From contig JADJTD010000001.1 of NCBI GenBank assembly GCA_016711345.1, positions 434,001 through 498,000 of the forward strand: a DNA stretch of 64,000 bases, written 5' to 3'. The notes under the pieces are model-generated. The model was not told where the DNA came from. It ran no database searches and worked only from the letters and a program-made list of their open reading frames with translations. A program made the position numbers and the translations under genes. Numbering within the stretch: position 1 is the stretch's first letter; every line of letters begins with the position of its first letter. This stretch comes from Chloracidobacterium sp. Its GTDB lineage: Bacteria > Acidobacteriota > Blastocatellia > Pyrinomonadales > Pyrinomonadaceae. This document shows positions 49,962 to 57,272 of this stretch, piece after piece.

Positions 49962-50918
49962 CTATATAAATAAAGACGATACACTCGTTTCATCGTGTAT
50001 CGATTTGATCGCAGAAGCCAACAGCTTTGCGACGCTTAGAACCTCTATCTTTCCGCCTTCGACAAGCGGCATTCCGTTGTCGCGGATCGGTATCGTGTTG
50101 GTCACAATAACCTTTTTCAAATACGAACCGGTAATATTCTCAACCGCTTTCCCTGAAAGCACACCATGCGTGAAGCACGCAATAACCTCATTAGCACCGG
50201 CTTTGTGCAGAGCCTCAGCAACCTTGCAGATCGTGCCGCCGGTATCGCACATGTCGTCGATTATCAAACAATTCTTGCCCCGAACGTCACCAACGATATT
50301 CATTACATCGGCTTCGTTCGCACGTTCTCTTCGCTTGTCGCAAAGAGCGAGGCCGGCCTTCAATCGTTTTGCATATGCACGGGCACGTTCCGCACCGCCC
50401 GTGTCAGGAGCAACTACGATCAGATTCTCGATCGGATTCGCCTTAAAATACTCGACCACTATCGGAGCGGCGTAAAGGTGATCCACCGGAATGTCAAAAA
50501 ACCCTTGTATCTGCGATGCATGCAGATCTATTGTCAAAACCCTCTCGGCTCCCGCCGTCGTGATCAGATTGGCAACCAGTTTTGCCGTGATCGGCACACG
50601 CGGACGGTCTTTCTTGTCCGCACGGGCATACCCAAAATATGGGATCACAGCAGTTACGCGTTCGGCCGATGCCCGGACAAAGGTGTCGATCATTATCAAC
50701 AGTTCCATCAAGTGCCGGTCTGTCGGCGGACAAGTCGGCTGAACGATAAATACGTCATGGCCGCGTACATTCTCGCCGATCTGGAAGTTGAACTCGTCGT
50801 CCGAAAACCGATCTGTACTGGCCTTTCCAAGTTCGCAGTCCAGGTAGCCACATATTTCCTCGGCCAACGCAGGGTGTGCATTGCCCGAAAATACCTTGAT
50901 CTTGCCAGTGACGCTCAT
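49962..50918 (-). CDS. prs: Ribose-phosphate pyrophosphokinase
   Basis: The 318-residue protein has KVFSGNAHPALAEEICGYLD, FSDDEFNFQIGENVRGHDVF, YFGYARADKKDRPRVPITAK and the PRPP-binding loop IDDMCDTGGTICKVAEALH. It makes PRPP from ribose-5-phosphate and ATP. First protein gene after tRNA-Gln(UUG) in this block; between them lies a CAAACT/AGTTTG hairpin repeat (50928-50984). Confidence 0.96.
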   Translation of the reverse strand: MSVTGKIKVFSGNAHPALAEEICGYLDCELGKASTDRFSDDEFNFQIGENVRGHDVFIVQPTCPPTDRHLMELLIMIDTFVRASAERVTAVIPYFGYARADKKDRPRVPITAKLVANLITTAGAERVLTIDLHASQIQGFFDIPVDHLYAAPIVVEYFKANPIENLIVVAPDTGGAERARAYAKRLKAGLALCDKRRERANEADVMNIVGDVRGKNCLIIDDMCDTGGTICKVAEALHKAGANEVIACFTHGVLSGKAVENITGSYLKKVIVTNTIPIRDNGMPLVEGGKIEVLSVAKLLASAIKSIHDETSVSSLFI

Positions 50919-50927
50919 AAGTGTTCA

Positions 50928-50984
50928 ACAAACTTCAGTGTGTTGATAGCCCAACGCGACAAACTAAAGTTTGTCGAACAAAAT
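50928..50984. repeat. CAACAAACTTCAGTGTGTTG / ACAAACTAAAGTTTGTC hairpins
   Basis: Two small hairpins (CAACAAACTTCAGTGTGTTG and CGACAAACTAAAGTTTGTCG) between tRNA-Gln(UUG) and prs, of the same family as 45659-45719. Confidence 0.6.
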
Positions 50985-51027
50985 AGAAAACGGACAACCC
51001 GCTGAGGCTGTCCGTTCGATTCATAAT

Positions 51028-51102
51028 TGGCTGGGGCGGGAGGACTCGAACCTACGAATGCCGGATCCAAAGACCGGTGCCTTACCACTTGGCTACGCCC
51101 CA
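51028..51102 (-). tRNA. tRNA-Gln (anticodon UUG), CCA encoded
   Basis: Acceptor stem TGGGGCG/CGCCCCA, discriminator G, genomic CCA; T arm TAGGTTCGAGTCCT-type; anticodon loop C-T-TTG-G-A between CCGGT and TCCGG, again with a T-T mismatch at 31-39. Lies between ispE and prs, same strand. Confidence 0.93.
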
Positions 51103-51133
51103 ATGCGAATTAAAGAAACGACTCGGAAACAAC

Positions 51134-52033
51134 CTAACTACCTTGCAATTGCATGGCTTCGCGATACGATGAACGCGACACGGTTGATACGGCAAACTTT
51201 CGCCAGTTGACCTCGCGGTCAAGGGCTTTTTTAGCAGTTTGCCATGTCTCTTCTTTGTCAAATATTGCGAAGACGCTCGCTCCGCTGCCGCTCATTGCGG
51301 CATTTACTGCTCCAAGGTCAAGCAGAGTCGTTTTAACTCGCTCGATCTCAGGAAAAGCGCTGAATACGCTCTTTTCAAAATCATTTTTCAATGCCGAATG
51401 CCTTAAATCAAATGATTCAGCTTCCAAACGGCAAACTGAGAGATTATGTTCTGCCGCCTCATTTGTCAAGGTCTCAGCCTCGATCTTGCTAAAGGCTACG
51501 CGCGTAGAGACTCGCACTTTCGGCGTAGCAATAAGCATAAATTCGCCGTGCACATCACTAATCGGCTCGATTATTTCGCCTCGCCCCGTGCCTATCGCCG
51601 TTCCGCCGTGCAAGAAGAAAGGGGTGTCCGAACCGAGTTCTGACGCTATTTCTTGCAGGTCATTACAATTGCAGTCGATCTGCCAAAGCCTCTTCAGGCC
51701 GATCAAGGCGACGGCCGCATTTGATGATCCGCCGCCGAGTCCGCCCGGAGTCGGGATTCGTTTTTCGAGATGAATCGCGGCTCCCTTTTTAATATCGAAA
51801 CGTTGCTGCAATGCTTTCGCCGCTTTGATCACCAGATTTCGCTCATCGGTCGGAAGATATTTGAGATTGGATGTCAACGTCAATCCATTGCTCATCTCAA
51901 ACGTCAAAGAGTCATGCAGCGAAACCGTCTGGAAAACCGTGAAAAGCTCATGAAAACTATCTTCGCGTTTTCCTAGGATGCGAAGCGTCCAATTGATCTT
52001 GGCAAACGACGGTAATGTAAATGCGGGCAGCAT
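51134..52033 (-). CDS. ispE: 4-diphosphocytidyl-2-C-methyl-D-erythritol kinase
   Basis: The 299-residue GHMP kinase has SFAKINWTLRILGKREDSFH, EKRIPTPGGLGGGSSNAAVA (ATP-binding loop) and AAMSGSGASVFAIFD. It is a step of the non-mevalonate isoprenoid pathway and so supplies IPP for the carotenoid genes. tRNA-Gln(UUG) and prs follow in the same direction, a common bacterial arrangement. Confidence 0.94.
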   Translation of the reverse strand: MLPAFTLPSFAKINWTLRILGKREDSFHELFTVFQTVSLHDSLTFEMSNGLTLTSNLKYLPTDERNLVIKAAKALQQRFDIKKGAAIHLEKRIPTPGGLGGGSSNAAVALIGLKRLWQIDCNCNDLQEIASELGSDTPFFLHGGTAIGTGRGEIIEPISDVHGEFMLIATPKVRVSTRVAFSKIEAETLTNEAAEHNLSVCRLEAESFDLRHSALKNDFEKSVFSAFPEIERVKTTLLDLGAVNAAMSGSGASVFAIFDKEETWQTAKKALDREVNWRKFAVSTVSRSSYREAMQLQGS

Positions 52034-52125
52034 TGTTTTTAGGATAAACCATCATCGCCGCTGTTTCGATTTTTCAGACACCCACTTATGATTTTGTACT
52101 ACCGTCCCGGCATAATTTGTTCTGC

Positions 52126-52320
52126 TTGTCCGGTCTTGTCCGGTACAGCGACCGGACAACGTAACTCACTGTGCTTATTATGGTTACAGGGTCAAATTTG
52201 GCTTGTCCGGCGAATATTGCAAAAAAATAATTCAACGTAAGACAAAATCCGCAACTTATTATAAATAATCGGCTTATGCTGATTGACGTCATTCGGAATG
52301 AGCGGTCAACGACCGGACAA
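52126..52320. repeat. Five CCGGACAA/TTGTCCGG sites, cluster 2
   Basis: The octamer occurs at 52126 and 52136 (both TTGTCCGG), 52152 (CCGGACAA), 52203 (TTGTCCGG) and 52313 (CCGGACAA). The first three make a direct-then-inverted set like cluster 1 at 44771-44863. The region 52034-52608 between ispE and the CAP-domain gene otherwise has no convincing gene; the remaining ~280 bases (52321-52600) show no pattern I recognise. Confidence 0.75.
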
Positions 52321-52608
52321 ATCATATACGTCGTTCCGTTGTCCCAAGAGTTTTTTTGGCTTGTAACCTGCCATCCGCTGTTTCACGCAGCTTCCCTTAG
52401 TTTTCAAACAGCAACAATCGTTGAACTTAACGATCCCGACTCAACGTAGCGCAATTCGAGGCAAATTGGAATACCAACTATTTCTATTTTGACGTCACTT
52501 TCTTAAAAGCACCGCGACTTCCCGAGTAGTACGTAAATTTCGGCTAGTTGTTCGAGGGTAGTAACCCTGTCGCCATCGCACAGAACTAAATTACAAGTGT
52601 GATTGCTC

Positions 52609-53169
52609 TTATTTTGTAAGAAAAACTTGTGTAAGGTAATATTCACCGTCTGCCGTAACGGCAATGCCGACTGCGGTTTCTTTCCAGTTGCTGTCGAGGA
52701 GATTTCGTCGATGCGATGCAGAATCGAGCCAAAGCTCTACTGCCCGGCCTATCGGATCTTGATAACCGCGATTAAATGCAATGTTCTCGCCGATCGCACG
52801 CCATTTTGTTAGCCCTTCGGCATCGGCACGGTCGCTGACCATTTTATTATCGAGCCCTCGATGGCTGAAAAACTTGAATTTAGCCATGTTCTGCGAATGC
52901 ATACGAGCGACTGATGCAAGTTGGTCGTTCCACGAGAGCGGCTGCAGGCCATTTGCTACTCGTTTTTGATTGAGCAAGTCAAACGCAGTCCGTTCGAGTG
53001 AAACGGTATTGACGATCACCGACGATTCGACACCCGAAGACTTGGGCTGAACAATTCGCGGACGGCCAAGATTGGTCGAGGCTGTAGTTTGAAAATTATT
53101 GGTTTGGGCAAACGAATTGATCGCCAGAGCGGCAAACATGCCCACGAAAATGAATAGTTTTTTCTGCAT
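52609..53169 (-). CDS. Exported CAP-domain (SCP/PR-1-like) protein
   Basis: The 186-residue protein has a signal peptide (QKKLFIFVGMFAALAINSFA) and a CAP domain: LNQKRVANGLQPLSWNDQLA, ARMHSQNMAKFKFFSHRGLD, AIGENIAFNRGYQDPIGRAV and SASHRRNLLDSNWKETAVGI. The conserved His and Glu of the cavity are present. Family roles vary; function here unknown. Confidence 0.88.
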   Translation of the reverse strand: MQKKLFIFVGMFAALAINSFAQTNNFQTTASTNLGRPRIVQPKSSGVESSVIVNTVSLERTAFDLLNQKRVANGLQPLSWNDQLASVARMHSQNMAKFKFFSHRGLDNKMVSDRADAEGLTKWRAIGENIAFNRGYQDPIGRAVELWLDSASHRRNLLDSNWKETAVGIAVTADGEYYLTQVFLTK

Positions 53170-53349
53170 TAGACCTCACTTCGGCAGCCGGACGATCCCG
53201 TTTTTAAGATTCTCGGCTTTGCGCTTGCCCTTTAACGGCAATTGCCTTTTCGGTTAAGGCGGCAAAACAACATAGTTTTACCAAGTTAAACATACTACTA
53301 TTCGGAGCTTTTTACCAGAAAAATCGAGACTGTGCGATAAAATGATTTT

Positions 53350-55707
53350 ATGCAGCAACCGTTAGTTTCCCTTGGACGAAAACGCGACGAACCACCGACT
53401 CCCGAACCGCACGTTGATCCCGTTTGTAAAATGTTCGTCCTGCCCGAGAGTGCTGCGGCGACTTACGATCACAACGGCGAAAAATACTACTTCTGCATGA
53501 CCGGCTGCCGAGAGAAATTTGCCGCCGATCCACAGAGATTTTTGTCAGAACCACCTGCGGTAGCCGGTGGTTTTACGCCGGACAGATTTCAACCACCCGC
53601 TACCGCAGGTGGTTCTGACGTGGAATACACCTGTCCGATGCATCCAGAGATCATCCAAATCGGTCCAGGAAGCTGTCCGATCTGCGGAATGGCTTTGGAA
53701 CCAAAAGAAATTTCGCTCGATGACGGGCCTGACCCGGAATTTCTCGATATGAAGCGACGTTTCGCGATTACCGCGATCTTGACGCTGCCAATTTTTGTTT
53801 TGGCGATGGGTGAGATGTTTTCATCATTCCATTCGCTTGTCTCGCCAAGTAACTCGCTCTGGATACAATTCGTTCTTGCTACGCCCGTTGTTCTCTGGGG
53901 CGGATTCCCTTTTTTCCAAAGAGCTGTCGCATCTATCAAAAACGCCAGCCCGAATATGTTCACGCTAATCGCCATCGGAACGAGCGCTGCATATTTATTA
54001 AGTCTGGCGGCAATGTTTCTGCCGCATATATTTCCGGCGTCGATGCGTGATATGCATTCCGGACTTGTTCCCGGATATTTTGAATCAGCCGCAGTTATCA
54101 CTACATTGGTTTTGCTCGGGCAGGTTTTGGAATTGAGCGCTCGTTCGCAAACATCTTCGGCAATAAAGGAACTGCTCCGCCTTGCTCCGGAAACGGCGAC
54201 CGTAATTCGTGAAGACGGCGGCGACGAGGTCATCGATCTAAAACACGTTCACGTCGGCCAGATGCTTCGCGTCAAAGCCAATGAAAAAGTTCCAACCGAT
54301 GGCGAGATCGTTGAGGGCGAAACGTCCATTGATGAATCAATGGTCACCGGCGAATCGATGCCGGTCGAAAAATCGGCCGGAAGCAAAGTCATCGGCGGCA
54401 CGATCAACGGTAATCGTTCGTTTACGATGCAGGCAGAAAAAGTCGGCAGCGAAACTTTGCTTGCCCAGATAGTAAAAATGGTCGGCGAAGCCCAACGCAG
54501 CCGAGCGCCGATTCAGCGGCTCGCCGATATTGTCTCGTCATATTTTGTTCCGGCGGTTTTCATCGTAGCGATCATCGCATTTATCATTTGGCTCATCGTC
54601 GGCAGTTTCGCTTCGGCAATCGTCGCAGCAGTATCTGTTTTGATAATTGCCTGCCCATGCGCACTCGGCCTCGCAACGCCAATGTCCATAATGGTCGGCA
54701 CCGGCCATGGCGCGAAAAACGGTGTCCTTATAAAAAAGGCCGAGGCACTAGAAACATTGGAAAAGGTCGATACGCTCGTCATCGACAAAACCGGCACGCT
54801 TACCGAAGGCAAGCCGGCGATCACCCAAATAAAGATCAGTGCTCCAACGCTCCAACTTGGCGAGGACGCCGAGTCAGAGAACGAGATCGTTCAACTTGCA
54901 GCGTCGGTAGAACGCCACAGTGAACATCCGCTCGCATCGGCGGTGGTCGCAGAGGCATTTGTCCGAAATCTGGAACTTCTGGATGTTATGGATTTCAGAT
55001 CGGAAACGGGTGTCGGAGTCAGCGGCTATATAAATGGAAGAAAGATCTTCGTCGGCAGGCCTGTCTTTGCTGATAGCGTTCGGTTGCCGGCTGGGCGAGC
55101 CAATCTCGAAGTGACGATAGACGGACGTTCCGCCGCGATCTTTAAAGTCGCTGACGCACTCAAGGCATCGGCATCAGAAGCTATCAAGAACCTGAAACAA
55201 CAAGGTATTCAAATCATAATGATGACGGGCGATGATCGCTCGACTGCGGAGGCAATCGGACGTGAGGTCGGTATCGATCAGGTTTTCTCAGAAGTGATGC
55301 CACAGGACAAAGCGGCAAAGATCATAGAGTTGCAATCGCAAGGCAAGATCGTTGCGATGGCAGGTGACGGCGTGAACGACGCTCCTGCATTGGCTCAAGC
55401 AGATGTTGGAATTGCTTTTGCCAGCGGCACTGACGTTGCCATCGAGTCCGCAGATATCACGCTGCTAAAACCCGATCTCGACGGCATCCTGAAAGCGAGA
55501 AACCTGAGCCGCGCGACGATGAAAAACATCCGGCAGAATTTGTTTTTTGCATTTATTTACAATATCGTCGGCGTTCCGATCGCGGCAGGAGTGTTATTTC
55601 CGTTTGTCGGCATTTTGCTTTCGCCAATGATCGCCAGCGCCGCGATGACATTCAGTTCTGTGTCAGTGATTCTTAATGCACTCAGACTCCGAAAGATAAA
55701 AATTTAA
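53350..55707 (+). CDS. Copper-translocating P1B-type ATPase with YHS and heavy-metal-binding N-domains
   Basis: The 785-residue pump has a YHS domain (about 18-63, VDPVCKMFVLPESAAATYDH), an in-frame palindrome-coded linker (66-90), a heavy-metal-binding domain (YTCPMHPEIIQIGPGSCPIC-GMAL, about 93-118) and the ATPase core: six to eight membrane helices, TGE-type GESMPVEK, CPC site IIACPCALGLATPMS, DKTGTLTEGKP and GDGVNDAPALAQADVGIAF. It exports Cu(I) (silver is possible). It lacks the usual HMA domain. A perfect-arm palindrome (55701-55789) begins at its stop. Confidence 0.9.
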   Translation: MQQPLVSLGRKRDEPPTPEPHVDPVCKMFVLPESAAATYDHNGEKYYFCMTGCREKFAADPQRFLSEPPAVAGGFTPDRFQPPATAGGSDVEYTCPMHPEIIQIGPGSCPICGMALEPKEISLDDGPDPEFLDMKRRFAITAILTLPIFVLAMGEMFSSFHSLVSPSNSLWIQFVLATPVVLWGGFPFFQRAVASIKNASPNMFTLIAIGTSAAYLLSLAAMFLPHIFPASMRDMHSGLVPGYFESAAVITTLVLLGQVLELSARSQTSSAIKELLRLAPETATVIREDGGDEVIDLKHVHVGQMLRVKANEKVPTDGEIVEGETSIDESMVTGESMPVEKSAGSKVIGGTINGNRSFTMQAEKVGSETLLAQIVKMVGEAQRSRAPIQRLADIVSSYFVPAVFIVAIIAFIIWLIVGSFASAIVAAVSVLIIACPCALGLATPMSIMVGTGHGAKNGVLIKKAEALETLEKVDTLVIDKTGTLTEGKPAITQIKISAPTLQLGEDAESENEIVQLAASVERHSEHPLASAVVAEAFVRNLELLDVMDFRSETGVGVSGYINGRKIFVGRPVFADSVRLPAGRANLEVTIDGRSAAIFKVADALKASASEAIKNLKQQGIQIIMMTGDDRSTAEAIGREVGIDQVFSEVMPQDKAAKIIELQSQGKIVAMAGDGVNDAPALAQADVGIAFASGTDVAIESADITLLKPDLDGILKARNLSRATMKNIRQNLFFAFIYNIVGVPIAAGVLFPFVGILLSPMIASAAMTFSSVSVILNALRLRKIKI
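53545..53618. repeat. In-frame 74-bp palindromic element in the copper ATPase gene
   Basis: Arms 53545-53572 and 53591-53618 are complementary at 27 of 28 bases (ACCACCTGCGGTAGC/GCTACCGCAGGTGGT) with an 18-base loop. Read in frame it gives SEPPAVAGG, a short spacer and QPPATAGGS. One arm alone recurs in frame at 56297-56325 in the isoaspartyl peptidase gene. Confidence 0.92.
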
Positions 55708-55789
55708 CCACAGAGAACACAGAGTGCACTGAGATCACTGAGAAAATATTTTTATGTCTCCGTGGTCTCTGTGTTCTCTGTGGTAAATT
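55701..55789. repeat. ACCACAGAGAACACAGAG palindrome
   Basis: AATTTAACCACAGAGAACAC-AGAG and CTCTGTGTTCTCTGTGG-TAAATT are complementary over about 24 bases, with an inner GTGCACTGAGATCACTGAGA / GTCTCCGTGG part that is less regular. It fills the space between the copper ATPase and isoaspartyl peptidase genes and includes the ATPase stop codon. Confidence 0.85.
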
Positions 55790-55795
55790 CTTCTT

Positions 55796-56743
55796 ATGAA
55801 ACCAACACTTGCGATTCACGGCGGAGCAGGCACAATCCTTAAATCACAGTTGACACCTGCGCTCGAAGCGGAATATCGCAACGGTCTCGAAGATGCGTTG
55901 AAGACAGGCTGGGAAATTCTCAAGCGTGGCGGCAGTTCGCTCGATGCTGTTGAAGCGGCGGTTTGCTCGCTGGAAGATTTTCCGCTGTTCAATGCCGGAC
56001 GCGGTTCGGTCTTTACGCACGAAGGCACTCAGGAAATGGACGCGTCGATAATGGACGGCAAGGCTTTAAGAGCCGGTGCTGTCGCTGCGGTAAAAAATGT
56101 TAAGAATCCTGTCCATCTCGCTCGCCTTGTAATGGAGAAGACCGAACACATTTTGCTCTCGGGCGAAGGTGCCAATCAATTCGCCGAGCAGATCGGCGTG
56201 GCGATGGAACCAGACGAATATTTCTTCACCGAACACCGCTGGCTGCAGCTACAAGAAGCCCTCGCCGCAGGACGTATTCAACTGGATCACGCCGTGTCAG
56301 AACCGCCTGCGGTAGCGGGTGGTGTAACAGGCAAACCACTTGGCACAGTCGGTGCAGTGGCGTGTGATAAGAATGGAAACCTGGCAGCCGCAACTTCAAC
56401 TGGCGGCATGACCAACAAAAAATTTGGCCGCGTCGGCGATACTCCAATGATCGGGGCCGGAACCTATGCAGACGAAACGTGTGCCGTCTCATGCACCGGC
56501 CACGGCGAATACTTCATGCTCGGCTCTACCGCTTTCGATGTCGCCGCTCGGATGAAATATAAAGGTTTGAATCTTGAAGACGCCGCCCAAGAAACGATCG
56601 ACCGCTTAACCCAAATCAAAGGCGAAGGCGGCCTGATCGCAGTCGATACTCAAGGCAACGTAACAATGCCGTTCAATTCAGAAGGCATGTATAGGGGATT
56701 TGTCATCTCATCTAGAAATTTCTCAGTTGAGATATATCACTAA
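55796..56743 (+). CDS. Isoaspartyl peptidase / L-asparaginase, cytoplasmic
   Basis: The 315-residue Ntn-hydrolase has no signal peptide. PTLAIHGGAGTILKSQLTPA starts it, NAGRGSVFTHEGTQEMDASI follows, and the self-cleavage/nucleophile Thr184 is in PLG/TVGAVACDKNG with TSTGGMTNKKFGRVGDTPMI and GAGTYADETCAVSCTGHGEY after it. Residues 168-177 (SEPPAVAGGV) in the linker just before Thr184 come from an in-frame repeat. It could cleave the beta-Asp-Arg dipeptides released by cyanophycinase (cphB, 3.2 kb downstream). Paralogue at 11186-12283. Confidence 0.9.
   Translation: MKPTLAIHGGAGTILKSQLTPALEAEYRNGLEDALKTGWEILKRGGSSLDAVEAAVCSLEDFPLFNAGRGSVFTHEGTQEMDASIMDGKALRAGAVAAVKNVKNPVHLARLVMEKTEHILLSGEGANQFAEQIGVAMEPDEYFFTEHRWLQLQEALAAGRIQLDHAVSEPPAVAGGVTGKPLGTVGAVACDKNGNLAAATSTGGMTNKKFGRVGDTPMIGAGTYADETCAVSCTGHGEYFMLGSTAFDVAARMKYKGLNLEDAAQETIDRLTQIKGEGGLIAVDTQGNVTMPFNSEGMYRGFVISSRNFSVEIYH
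56297..56325. repeat. In-frame single arm of the SEPPAVAGG element
   Basis: TCAGAACCGCCTGCGGTAGC then GGGTGGTGT matches one arm of the palindrome at 53545-53618. It codes SEPPAVAGG eight residues before the catalytic Thr of the isoaspartyl peptidase. Confidence 0.85.
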
Positions 56744-56748
56744 TTGAC

Positions 56749-57255
56749 TTACAGTGATGGAAATTCTTTGATCATCCGCGTAAGGTGCTCATGCCAAAAG
56801 GGCACATCTTTAACAAAATTCATCCAATCTTCCAAAGACTCTAAGCGGTGCAAATTTGGAAGAATTTCATTTTCCAGATCAACGGAAAACTCTTTGGTGA
56901 ACCTATCTAACTCGGTTGAATCGGTTATCAAATAACCCAACCAACCTTGATGAAATGGTTGTTTTCGACGAGCCTCGGAAAGGAATGAGTCTTCACGATG
57001 ATGAACTGTGATATCAAAATATGAGGCCTTTCGCTTTTTGGGATCGCTAAGTGTTGATGTTAAAGCGGGTCCAATATTTAGGCAAAAGCTTAACCTGTTT
57101 CTAGAGTTCCATTGGGAATTTTGTAAATTTATCACGAAGAAAAAATCTCTACTTTCTCGCCACCACGTATTTCCTGACGTTCGATATCCATTCTCTTTCA
57201 GGGCTGCTTTGAGGTAATTAGAAATGAATTCCTTTTGCTTGTCTTTCGCATTCAT
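56749..57255 (-). CDS. DUF4304-type protein of unknown function
   Basis: The 168-residue protein contains FISNYLKAALKENGYRTSGN, TWWRESRDFFFVINLQNSQW and LSFCLNIGPALTS, the DUF4304 pattern, a family often found in immunity or phage-related contexts but without known activity. It sits between the isoaspartyl peptidase (5 bases after its convergent stop) and cphA, 18 bases downstream of the cphA end; co-transcription with cphA is possible. Confidence 0.7.
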   Translation of the reverse strand: MNAKDKQKEFISNYLKAALKENGYRTSGNTWWRESRDFFFVINLQNSQWNSRNRLSFCLNIGPALTSTLSDPKKRKASYFDITVHHREDSFLSEARRKQPFHQGWLGYLITDSTELDRFTKEFSVDLENEILPNLHRLESLEDWMNFVKDVPFWHEHLTRMIKEFPSL

Positions 57256-57272
57256 TGCTAAAAAAACTCTTC

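Noticed and set aside
52086..52325. Minus-strand 79-codon frame in the CCGGACAA cluster
   Set aside because: Its only regular feature is the repeated octamer; no start signal or domain.
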